The notes under the pieces are model-generated. The model saw nothing but the letters and a program-made list of their open reading frames with translations. It was not told the DNA's origin and searched no databases. Positions 1 through 8,294 of a DNA stretch of 46,812 bases are shown here, in pieces. The position numbers and the translations under genes were made by a program. The DNA is from an uncultured Clostridia bacterium. GTDB taxonomy: Bacteria; Bacillota; Clostridia; Oscillospirales; Acutalibacteraceae. The first letter of the stretch is position 1. Every line of letters starts with the position of its first letter. The stretch covers positions 1 through 46,812 of the forward strand of contig CAJFUH010000207.1 of assembly GCA_904420155.1 (NCBI GenBank), written 5' to 3'.

Positions 1-181
1 AATCGGTATATACACGGGCGTCCGGCGTTCCAAATGTTTTTGCAGCTTTTATAGCGCGTTCTTCAATGATATCGCAGAAGGCCACCATTTCTACATCCTC
101 TAGCTTGCTGAGGGCCGGCATATGTTTGCTGTTGGCGATCCCTCCGCAGCCGATGATTCCGATTTTTACAACCTGATCCAT
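1..181 (-). CDS. Gfo/Idh/MocA-family oxidoreductase, N-terminal part (truncated by window edge)
   Basis: Minus-strand reading from ATG at 181: MDQVVKIGIIGCGGIANSKHMPALSKLEDVEMVAFCDIIEERAIKAAKTFGTPDARVYTD; GxGxxA-type Rossmann start; SD aggagg upstream. Confidence 0.85.
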   Translation of the reverse strand, partial: MDQVVKIGIIGCGGIANSKHMPALSKLEDVEMVAFCDIIEERAIKAAKTFGTPDARVYTD

Positions 182-383
182 ATACAAATCCTCCTATATA
201 AATAATTCGTTATTGATTTTCGTCTTTTGTCAGATGATTGTCGTTTTCTCGCATTTTCCCATAGTGCAAAGATACCTTCCCTTTTCGCTGGGAACAAAAT
301 CCAAACAGAACGGGAAAAAGACCTGAATGCTTGGAAGCTTATTTTTATAGTCCAGTACTCTTCTAGCTTCTGTGAAGCCCTTT

Positions 384-1382
384 TTATATCTTTCGATCGT
401 GAGTACTTTGCCGAAAGATCAACTGATGCGGCAAGATTACCAGTGGATTTTCGGTATGGATATCCTCGATTTTTTGAAGCAGCAGCTTCATAGCTTGTTC
501 CCCCATTTGCCGTCTTGGCTGTGATACCGTACTGAGCGAGGGAGTAATCATCTTCGCCAAACTAATATTATCAAAACCAAATACATCCACATCTTTTCCT
601 GGGCATTTTCCTTGGGCGTACAGTTCTTTTATCACGCCGGCCGCCAGGACATCTGAAATAGCAAAAATCGCTGTAGGCGGATCCGGCAACTTCATCAGTT
701 TTTTGGTTGCAGAAACGCCCGCTTGGAAAGTGTATTCTGTCTCTACACAATAGGATGGCATATAACGGCAATGATAGGTTTTTAACGCATCTCGATAACC
801 CTGTGACCGCTGTCTTCCAGAAAACACGGTGTTGTTGCTGATCAACGCAATTTTTTGATGGCCCAACTGAATGAGATATTCCACCGCCTGAAATCCCGCC
901 TGATAATTGTCTATAGTTACCGCAGGGAGCAACGCCCCATCTGTATACTCGCAGCACAGTACCAAAGGCTTGACCCGGGCAATCTCCGTCAATTCTTTGG
1001 ACGAGAGCTGCGAACTAAGCAGAATAATGCCGTCCACACTGCGGTTATACAACATAGCAATCAATTCTTTTTCCGTCTCCTTTTGGGAATACGTGGCGGA
1101 TATCAGCACCTGATAGCCTTCTTTCCTAGCTACATTTTCCATTCCCCGGATGACAGAGGAGTAAAATTGATTGGACAGGGTGGGAATCAATACCAAAATT
1201 TTACGGGTAGATTTTATTCTTAAATTTCGTCCTAATACATTAGGGGTATATCCCATCCGTTTAACAACCTCCAGAACATGCGTCCTGGTTTCGGGGGAAA
1301 CATTATCCTCCCCATTGAGTACACGGGAAATAGTAGCAACAGATACCCCGGCTTGTTTTGCCACTTGTTTAATCGTTGGAAT
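384..1382 (-). CDS. LacI-family transcriptional regulator; start probably ATT at 1382-1380 (track starts at internal GTG 1364)
   Basis: IPTIKQVAKQAGVSVATISRVLNGEDNVSPETR... LacI HTH plus periplasmic-binding-like sensor domain; AAGGGGG SD at a good distance from ATT. Confidence 0.9.
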   Translation of the reverse strand: MPTIKQVAKQAGVSVATISRVLNGEDNVSPETRTHVLEVVKRMGYTPNVLGRNLRIKSTRKILVLIPTLSNQFYSSVIRGMENVARKEGYQVLISATYSQKETEKELIAMLYNRSVDGIILLSSQLSSKELTEIARVKPLVLCCEYTDGALLPAVTIDNYQAGFQAVEYLIQLGHQKIALISNNTVFSGRQRSQGYRDALKTYHCRYMPSYCVETEYTFQAGVSATKKLMKLPDPPTAIFAISDVLAAGVIKELYAQGKCPGKDVDVFGFDNISLAKMITPSLSTVSQPRRQMGEQAMKLLLQKIEDIHTENPLVILPHQLIFRQSTHDRKI

Positions 1383-1398
1383 TCCTATCGCCCCCTTA

Positions 1399-1412
1399 TG
1401 TAAACGATTACA
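1399..1412. promoter_or_regulatory. LacI/CcpA-type operator (cre-like) TGTAAACGATTACA
   Basis: Matches TGWAANCGNTNWCA on both strands; lies just downstream of the -10 and upstream of the LacI-family gene. Confidence 0.7.
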
Positions 1413-1418
1413 TTCGTT

Positions 1419-1446
1419 ATTATATCCCTTTTTCTGAAAAATGCAA
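1419..1446 (-). promoter_or_regulatory. Sigma-A type promoter of LacI-family gene (TTGCAT-N16-TATAAT)
   Basis: Minus strand TTGCAT (1446-1441), 16-nt spacer, TATAAT (1424-1419). Confidence 0.65.
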
Positions 1447-1624
1447 GCCCTTTTTTATTTTTATAATCATTCAAAATCTTATGCTGCAATCATAATCCAT
1501 TTTATGGTATTAAGGCAGTGGCTAATCTTTCCTTGGCCATATATTTTTATATCTCAATTTTATTGAATTGCCCAAAAAGAAAGGGAGTGGACGTTTACGG
1601 TCCCTCCCTACAAGTCCTGATAAA

Positions 1625-1654
1625 GAGGCTGTTATCTTGATCGATAACAGCCTC
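1625..1654. terminator. 12-bp perfect hairpin between Spo0A-like gene and LacI gene
   Basis: GAGGCTGTTATC-ttgatc-GATAACAGCCTC followed by CTCTTTTTT on +, CTCTTTAT on -. Confidence 0.6.
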
Positions 1655-1660
1655 TCTTTT

Positions 1661-2458
1661 TTAGTCTATGATTTCCTTCCCCTTCATTCTGATATATTCC
1701 GCTAACTTAGAAATCATTTTATAATTGCTCATCTTTTCTTCTTTTATCCCAGGGCGGGGGAAAAAGATTTCTTGATATTCTTCTGTATCGGTGGGGATCT
1801 GCTTGATGATATTCCTTAAATTGGATTCTACACAGCTCCAGGTAGTATTGTACTTGACGGCGATTTCTTCATACATTTCCATTGCAGAATAAACGGTACT
1901 GGAATGTCCAATTCGCAAATAAAGGGCGTCAATGAAATAATGATAGCCTACTTTATAGATGGGTACTCCCAACCTGCTGACCGTTGTTTGAATGAGAAAG
2001 ATCCATTTTTCATAATGCCGGCGGCTTTGTTCATACATCTCTTCCTGCAACTCCTGAATCTTTTGTCCCAGTTCCCGGCAGCTCACCGGTTCTATAATAC
2101 AATATCTCACTCCCAGGCGAAAAGCCTCGCTTGCTTCAATCCTCTGATCCTCCTTCGTCAAAAGTACTACCGTAGGATTTTTTCTGGGTGGATTTTGCGC
2201 CAACTGACGTAACACTTCTATGCTATCTAATTTTTCCATACCCAGCCCCAGGATCACAAGGTCAGGACTCTTTTGATAAATCTGTTTTAAAAGCTGCGGC
2301 TCGTCTAAACTCCCCTCCTGAAGGACAATCTCTGTCTTCTCTTTTAACTCTTCCGATAATTTCTGTACGATTTTGGGATGGTTAACAGCAATCATAACAG
2401 TCATGGGATGATTTTTCATAGACAAAAAATTTCCCCTTTCATCTTTTTTCAGCCTCAT
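1661..2458 (-). CDS. Spo0A-like response regulator paralogue with degenerate receiver domain and Spo0A-type C-terminal DNA-binding domain
   Basis: C-terminus ...TTVSRLGVPIYKVGYHYFIDALYLRIGHSSTVYSAMEMYEEIAVKYNTTWSCVESNLRNIIKQI matches the Spo0A effector-domain pattern; receiver-like N-terminus PDLVILGLG...VVLLTKED...YCIIEPVS. Confidence 0.75.
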   Translation of the reverse strand: MRLKKDERGNFLSMKNHPMTVMIAVNHPKIVQKLSEELKEKTEIVLQEGSLDEPQLLKQIYQKSPDLVILGLGMEKLDSIEVLRQLAQNPPRKNPTVVLLTKEDQRIEASEAFRLGVRYCIIEPVSCRELGQKIQELQEEMYEQSRRHYEKWIFLIQTTVSRLGVPIYKVGYHYFIDALYLRIGHSSTVYSAMEMYEEIAVKYNTTWSCVESNLRNIIKQIPTDTEEYQEIFFPRPGIKEEKMSNYKMISKLAEYIRMKGKEIID

Positions 2459-2461
2459 CCA

Positions 2462-2809
2462 TCATTCAAGCCTTTGAATCTGCTCTCCGAAAAGATCTGC
2501 TACGATATCTTTCCAATTATCCACTCTCACAGAATTTTCATATAAGTACGTGATAATATCACAAATATATTTTTTAGAATGTGAAAGATGAGAAATCGAT
2601 TCTACAATATTTTCCCGTTCCGACAGATAGATTATTTCAATGCCAAACCATTTTTCAGGAAACTCTTTTATTTCTATTAAGTTATATAAAATAGAGGATC
2701 TCTCCTGCAAAGGAACAATTTCTGAAAAATTCTTGATAAATTGGTTACATATGGTTTTCATACATCCTCCTAATTTGTAATTATTTTCCATTTTTTCCAT
2801 TAATATCAA
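2462..2809 (-). CDS. small hypothetical protein immediately upstream of Spo0A-like gene (likely start MKTICNQF, about 2761)
   Basis: ORF ends only a few nt before the downstream ATG (TGATGGATG); SD-like AGGAGG before ATGAAAACC. Confidence 0.55.
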   Translation of the reverse strand: MILMEKMENNYKLGGCMKTICNQFIKNFSEIVPLQERSSILYNLIEIKEFPEKWFGIEIIYLSERENIVESISHLSHSKKYICDIITYLYENSVRVDNWKDIVADLFGEQIQRLE

Positions 2810-3076
2810 TATTCTTGTTCAATTATAATCAATATTTCGATCTTTTTCAACAAAAAATAAACGAGGATTTTCGAAAAAGAAAAATATATGAGATTTTTTC
2901 ACATTTCTTATCTTTATTCTTTGATTTCTATTTATTAATTATATGCTGCTATATTTTAGAAATCAATAATTGTAAATTTCCTTTGAAAAACCCTATGTAA
3001 TTTTTTAGTTTTAGTTCTAATCTCTAGAAATTTATTTTAACTTTAATAATTATTATTAAAGATATATTAATTTTAT

Positions 3077-3115
3077 AAAATCATATATGTGAATTATTTT
3101 CACATATATGATTTT
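3077..3115. repeat. 17-bp perfect inverted repeat, 5-nt loop
   Basis: AAAATCATATATGTGAA-TTATT-TTCACATATATGATTTT. Confidence 0.85.
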
Positions 3116-3147
3116 AGTTGGATATGTTTGCGATCTTTTTTATAATC

Positions 3148-3186
3148 AAAAAACGGCTGAACCCTGCAACAATCGAGTCCAGCCGT
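3148..3186 (-). terminator. Rho-independent terminator of leuB
   Basis: Minus strand ACGGCTGG...CAGCCGT followed by TTTTTTG. Confidence 0.75.
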
Positions 3187-3214
3187 CAGTTTTTCCTTTA
3201 ATTTTATCTCTTTA

Positions 3215-4291
3215 TTATCCTTGCAGCTGCGCGCAAACCAAATCGCCCATCTCTGCACAAGACACCTTTTTCGTTCCATCTGTGTATATATCCGGGGTAC
3301 GATAGGTCTTAAGCACTTCATTTACCGCTTTTTCGATGTCATCCGCCGCTTCATCCTGATCCAGAGAATAACGCAACATCATCGCCACAGAAAGAATGGT
3401 AGCCAAGGGATTTGCGATCCCTTGCCCTGCAATATCCGGTGCGGAACCATGGATAGGCTCATACAATCCCAGTTTTCCTTCTCCCAAACTAGCGGAAGCC
3501 AACATCCCAATGGAACCGCTGATCATAGACGCTTCATCGGATAAGATATCTCCAAAAATATTAGAGGTGACGATCACATCAAATTGTTTCGGATTGCGCA
3601 CCAACTGCATAGCGCAATTATCCACATAAAGATGATTTAGTTCGACCTCAGGAAATTCTTTGGATACCTTGATAACGGTTTCTCTCCATAACCGAGAAGA
3701 TTCCAACACATTCGCCTTATCCACGCTGCATAACTTTTTCCCGCGCTTCATAGCCATACGGAAAGCCACGCGGGCAATCCGTTCTACCTCAGCAACTGTA
3801 TACATTTCTGTATCATAAGCGGCGGGGACCCCATCTTTTTCTTTCCTTCCACGCTCTCCAAAGTAAATGCCGCCTGTGAGTTCGCGCACCACCAAAATAT
3901 CCATAGCCTCTCCAATAATCTCCGCTTTCAACGGAGAGGCTTCCCGCAAAGGCTCAAAAATAACTGCTGGGCGCAAATTAGCAAACAGGCCCAATGCCCC
4001 GCGAATCCCTAAAAGGCCCGCTTCCGGGCGATTATTGCCAGGTTGGTTTTCCCACTTTGGGCCTCCTACTGCGCCAAGTAAGACGGCATCGGAAGCTTTG
4101 CATTTGGCTACCGTTTCTTCCGGTAAGGGAACTCCTGTTTTATCGATGGCGATTCCCCCCAAATAAGCATCTTCATATTGAATGGAAAATTGATGTTTCT
4201 CTGCTACTTTATCAAGAACTTTGACCGCTTCATTTACAATTTCCGGACCGATTCCGTCGCCTTTCAGTAAGGTAATTTTGTATTCCTTCAT
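3215..4291 (-). CDS. leuB: 3-isopropylmalate dehydrogenase
   Basis: [19 protein letters not shown]...[10 protein letters not shown]...[17 protein letters not shown]...[54 protein letters not shown]. Confidence 0.97.
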   Translation of the reverse strand: MKEYKITLLKGDGIGPEIVNEAVKVLDKVAEKHQFSIQYEDAYLGGIAIDKTGVPLPEETVAKCKASDAVLLGAVGGPKWENQPGNNRPEAGLLGIRGALGLFANLRPAVIFEPLREASPLKAEIIGEAMDILVVRELTGGIYFGERGRKEKDGVPAAYDTEMYTVAEVERIARVAFRMAMKRGKKLCSVDKANVLESSRLWRETVIKVSKEFPEVELNHLYVDNCAMQLVRNPKQFDVIVTSNIFGDILSDEASMISGSIGMLASASLGEGKLGLYEPIHGSAPDIAGQGIANPLATILSVAMMLRYSLDQDEAADDIEKAVNEVLKTYRTPDIYTDGTKKVSCAEMGDLVCAQLQG

Positions 4292-4423
4292 ATCCTTCAG
4301 TCTCCTTATCTCACTAGATAAGCGGATTATTTTCCGCCATCCGTTCTCATAATGTTTTTATTATGTCATATTTTGCCCCATAAGAATGTAAATTCAGATA
4401 CAATTTTAAAAATATCCCTCTTC

Positions 4424-5125
4424 TTATTTTTCATGACGTCCATATGCCCGGTCGGCGGCTTCCCGGGCGAGATTAATGATATATTCACTTTGGGGATCTT
4501 TCTCCCCATCTTGATCCATGGGAATTTTCGCATACACTTCAGCTACATTGTCTCTCATCCAGAGACCCGGCGTAATGCGGATGGAATATCCGCAACCATT
4601 TCCCACCATCCAGTCATAAAAACTCGCCCGAGGAATTCCATAAGCAGCCAACAACGTCATGATCGTTCCTCCATGTGTGACAATAACCGCTTCTGTCGTA
4701 CCCGTGCGCATCATACCTTCCACCAGTTTTTCAAAGGTAAAACACACGCGATAAGTAAAATCCTTTCCGCTTTCCCCTCCCGGAGGCGTAGTCTGCTGCC
4801 CCTCTTCCAGCCAGGTGAGAAAACGCGTATCCTGATTCAGCTCTTCAGCTGTCTTCCCCTCCCATTGGCCAAAATCACATTCTGCCAGTCCTGGGACCGC
4901 AATAGGCGTAATGTCCGGATAGAGAATATTGCAGGTCTGTACACAGCGTTTCAGGGGACTGGTATAAAATACCGCCGCACCCGGATAGCGATAGTGCTGG
5001 GAAAGCTGCTGTAATTGCCCGATTCCTTCTTGCGACAACGGAAGATCTGTAGAACCAATATATTGCCCTTTCTGGTTAGCTTCTGTCATACCGTGACGAA
5101 TTAGATGAATTTGGTAAGATTTCAT
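4424..5125 (-). CDS. histidine phosphatase family protein (phosphoglycerate mutase-like)
   Basis: MKSYQIHLIRHGMTEANQKGQYIGSTDLPLSQEG...FYTSPLKRCVQT...VIVTHGG; RHG motif; SD AGGAGG precedes this ATG. Confidence 0.9.
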   Translation of the reverse strand: MKSYQIHLIRHGMTEANQKGQYIGSTDLPLSQEGIGQLQQLSQHYRYPGAAVFYTSPLKRCVQTCNILYPDITPIAVPGLAECDFGQWEGKTAEELNQDTRFLTWLEEGQQTTPPGGESGKDFTYRVCFTFEKLVEGMMRTGTTEAVIVTHGGTIMTLLAAYGIPRASFYDWMVGNGCGYSIRITPGLWMRDNVAEVYAKIPMDQDGEKDPQSEYIINLAREAADRAYGRHEK

Positions 5126-5169
5126 AATATTTCCTCCTAAGCTCCGGCAAATTATCAAGGGCCGTTACC

Positions 5170-5198
5170 TTTACAAATGGTTTTAAATATAATATACT
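5170..5198 (+). promoter_or_regulatory. Candidate sigma-A promoter TTTACA-N17-TATACT reading toward the XRE gene
   Basis: TTTACA 5170-5175, 17-nt spacer, TATACT 5193-5198. Confidence 0.5.
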
Positions 5199-5317
5199 TT
5201 ACTTATCGTTTACACACAGAAAAGTGTGTTTTTTTGTGCGTAAAAATAAAAAATTACTGCCTATCGTTTCTGAGAAAAAACAGGAAAAATTGGGTTCTTT
5301 CAACTTGTAGAAAAACC

Positions 5318-5555
5318 TGTTATAGAAAGAAAAAGTACACAAAAGGAAGCCGGAAAGTTTTCGCCCGCCTTTTGAAAAAGGCGACGGATTCCAAAGGCAG
5401 CGCCTTTGGTCGCTCCCCGCAGGGAGCGAAATCCCTGATACTACTTCCCAGGCTCAGGAGGGGAAAACAAGCAATCCGGTGGATTGTTTGGCCGTGGGGA
5501 ACCCTAGAGAGGGGTTCCCACCGTCTCCCGACGTGTACAATTCTCTTTTTGACAG
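5318..5555. repeat. Hairpin-rich, MITE-like intergenic element with imperfect terminal inverted repeats
   Basis: Ends CTGTtataGAAAGAAAAAGTACAC / GTGTACaattctcttttTgACAG; internal hairpins at 5366-5383, 5391-5409, 5411-5428, 5472-5486, 5494-5521. Confidence 0.6.
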
Positions 5556-5683
5556 CCTGCAAGAAAACTTGATTTCTTTTTGTTAAAAATATTCCTTACT
5601 TATTTCCTGACGGTTAATCTTCCTTTGTCATTTTGAATCTCGGGATAAGGAAAGCTAGTTAGTTAAAAACGGAGGGTCAAACG

Positions 5684-6391
5684 ATGAACAATAACTTTCC
5701 TAGAATTATTACATTGTTGCGGAAAGAACGGGGGTTAAGCCAAAAACAAGCGGCCAGCGATCTCCAAATCTCACAGGCGCTTTTATCCCATTATGAGAAG
5801 GGCATTCGGGAATGCGGGCTTGATTTTGTGGTAAAAGTTGCAGACTATTATGGAGTATCCTGCGATTATCTCTTAGGGCGCACCCCGGATCGCACAGGGG
5901 CCACTCTGACTGTAGAGGATATTCCAGACCCTGAATCGGCCGGAAAGGATAACACGTACCGGGGGAGTTTGCTGCCTACACTCAACAAAAAATTGATTGC
6001 CAATTCCCTGAATATTATTTTTGACTTATTGCAAAAAACCAACAACAAAGGGCTTACCACCGAGGTTTCTTCCTATTTAATGACTTCCGTATATAAGATG
6101 TTCCGGGTTCTCTATTCCGCCAATCCTAAAAATCCACAGGGACTGTTCGCGGCACCGGAACAAACACAGCGAGGCTTGTCTTCCGCTGCCCAGTGCATTG
6201 CAGAAGCCAACGCCATCTGTATCGCGTCGGGCAATTCTACTGGAGATGAATGGGAAGGGTTAGACAAAGAACACGCCGTACCTCTTTCTCCAGAACTTCT
6301 TTCTCAGCAATATCCCTTATTCGCATCTTCTTTGTATAATCTGATTCAAAATACGGAATCCAAAATGGGAGTAAAGAAAAGCGACAGATAG
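5684..6391 (+). CDS. XRE-family HTH transcriptional regulator
   Basis: FPRIITLLRKERGLSQKQAASDLQISQALLSHYEKGIRECGLDFVVKVADYYGVSCDYLLGRT. Confidence 0.9.
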   Translation: MNNNFPRIITLLRKERGLSQKQAASDLQISQALLSHYEKGIRECGLDFVVKVADYYGVSCDYLLGRTPDRTGATLTVEDIPDPESAGKDNTYRGSLLPTLNKKLIANSLNIIFDLLQKTNNKGLTTEVSSYLMTSVYKMFRVLYSANPKNPQGLFAAPEQTQRGLSSAAQCIAEANAICIASGNSTGDEWEGLDKEHAVPLSPELLSQQYPLFASSLYNLIQNTESKMGVKKSDR

Positions 6392-6409
6392 CTAATCTCC
6401 CCTTCTTTT

Positions 6410-6452
6410 AAAAGGACAGCCTTTCGCATCTAGCGCGAAAGGCTGTCCTTTT
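6410..6452. terminator. Bidirectional terminator, 18-bp perfect stem between convergent genes
   Basis: AAAAGGACAGCCTTTCGC-atctagc-GCGAAAGGCTGTCCTTTT. Confidence 0.9.
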
Positions 6453-6455
6453 ATG

Positions 6456-8123
6456 TCAATCAGAAGAACTTTCTTCACTGCTGCTAGGAGATTTCCCCTT
6501 GCTCACTACAATCTCTACCGTATTCCCATATTCGACTTTATCCCCCGCTACATGGCTGCGGTATCCAATCACCTGACCTGCCGGGATATAATCGTCATAA
6601 CGTTCTTCCTCACTTTTTACTGGAACGAGACCTTGAGCGGTCACCGCAGAAGCGGCTTCTGTCAAAGAATCTCCCTCAATATCCGGCAAGGTCCGCATAC
6701 GGGGGCCCTTGCTCACCTGAACGGAAATCACGGTGCCTTCCATCATCTTTTGCTCTTTTGGATCGGGGTTCTGGGAAACAATGTACCCTTCCTGGATCGT
6801 ATCGCTAAAAGTCTCGCCTATCTTCAAAATCTGATAAGAGTTGCTCTCTTGAGCCGTTTTTTCCGCATCCTCATATTTCAGATTTACCAAATTAGGGATA
6901 TCCACCTGATTCAGGCTCTCTAGCGAAGAAGAAGTATCAGACATACTGGATACCGCGGAATTTTCTCCGGAAGGATCTTTCCCCCATCCTCCACTGCCAT
7001 ATAAAATCAATAATACAATGGCAATGACCACCAGAGCAAAGATACAGGATAAAATACCCCATACAAAATTCGGAAGGCCCTTGGACTTGCTGTCGGATTT
7101 CTGGGCCGCTTTGGACGTCACCGGCGGTTTTTGCGGCGGGGCCGCCACTTCGTTTTGTACCATCGTAACGGTAGGCGCCGCAGACAGCTCAGCCCGCAGC
7201 CGTTCAAAGGTAGCGGTACGTTTTGAAGGATCTACCTGCAATCCATTGGCTAGAGCGGTAACTACATGCGGCGGGATCTCCCGCAAGATACTGGTGGGGA
7301 TCATCAACCGGGCGTCATTCTTGCGCTTTAAGGCGTCCTGGGGGAGAATTCCTGTCAGGGCGAAAAATAAACATGCAGTAAATCCATATACGTCGCTGCT
7401 TTCGCTGATAGGACCATTCATCACATACTGCTCAATGGCGGAACACCCGGGAAATAATTCTGGAATCAGATCGGTATCCATTTGGCGCACTGCCCGAATG
7501 GAAAAACCGGTCAATTTCATTTTTCCAGAACGCAGGATTACCAAGTTTTGGGGAGAAATCCCCAAATGAGATACTCCGCTGGCGTGCATAGCGCTTAGGC
7601 TGGACAGTACGGGCATAAACAGCGGCCGTATCGTATTCCAATCCGCCCGTCCCCCGCTGCGCTGGATAAATTCCTGTAAAGTGATGGATTCTACCCATTC
7701 CGATACCGTATAAGCGGTATTATTCTCCTCAAAAATATCGTAGATCGGTATCATAGAGGATAACTCCCGCAGGCGCGCTATGGCACGGAAATAACGCAGA
7801 AATTCCTCCCGATACTCTTGAAATGTTAACTCACAGCCTGGGATAATTTCAGCGGAGCTTCCTTTCCGAGACGCTAGATTCTCCGGCATGAACTCCCGAA
7901 TATACACCGGCGTACCCGCTACGGAATCATAACCGAGATATCCGATTCCTTCTCCGTTACTATCCAGACGTTTCCCTACCACATAACGATCCTGCAAAAC
8001 CGTTCTTCGGGGCAAACAGTTTACCGGCTGAGGCTGAGAATCATTGTAACCACAATGAGGACAGACTGTTTGTCCCTCTCTGTCCTTCATACATCCCATG
8101 CATAAATTGTCTAAATTTATCAT
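6456..8123 (-). CDS. Zinc-ribbon / protein kinase-like (predicted pseudokinase) / TM / two PASTA-like domain protein
   Basis: N-terminal CMGC...CPHCG; kinase-like fold; TM FVWGILSCIFALVVIAIVLLILYG; two C-terminal PASTA-like repeats (VDIPNLVNLKYEDAEKTAQ..., MRTLPDIEGDSLTEAASAV...). Confidence 0.85.
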   Translation of the reverse strand: MINLDNLCMGCMKDREGQTVCPHCGYNDSQPQPVNCLPRRTVLQDRYVVGKRLDSNGEGIGYLGYDSVAGTPVYIREFMPENLASRKGSSAEIIPGCELTFQEYREEFLRYFRAIARLRELSSMIPIYDIFEENNTAYTVSEWVESITLQEFIQRSGGRADWNTIRPLFMPVLSSLSAMHASGVSHLGISPQNLVILRSGKMKLTGFSIRAVRQMDTDLIPELFPGCSAIEQYVMNGPISESSDVYGFTACLFFALTGILPQDALKRKNDARLMIPTSILREIPPHVVTALANGLQVDPSKRTATFERLRAELSAAPTVTMVQNEVAAPPQKPPVTSKAAQKSDSKSKGLPNFVWGILSCIFALVVIAIVLLILYGSGGWGKDPSGENSAVSSMSDTSSSLESLNQVDIPNLVNLKYEDAEKTAQESNSYQILKIGETFSDTIQEGYIVSQNPDPKEQKMMEGTVISVQVSKGPRMRTLPDIEGDSLTEAASAVTAQGLVPVKSEEERYDDYIPAGQVIGYRSHVAGDKVEYGNTVEIVVSKGKSPSSSEESSSD

Positions 8124-8294
8124 TCCATTCCCTCTTAACTAGCCTCTAGGCAACTTATGAATGCTGGTTGGTTGCTTTGGGCTCCTAAGATTAACTCTTT
8201 TAACCTTTAGCAGTATACCATATTTTGTTAACCAAAATCAAGGGATGAAGCGATCCATTCCCTTTACAATGTTGTAAAGAATTTTTGTATTTTA

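Noticed and set aside
3100-3321. 73-aa - strand ORF overlapping the leuB 3' end
   Set aside because: Out-of-frame with leuB and passes through its terminator hairpin and the 17-bp palindrome.
4352-5014. 220-aa + strand ORF opposite the histidine phosphatase
   Set aside because: Antisense to a well-supported conserved gene; no recognisable domain.
5177-5572. 131-aa + and 80-aa - ORFs across the hairpin-rich element
   Set aside because: They run straight through the structured repeat; no SD or protein family, so treated as repeat artefacts.
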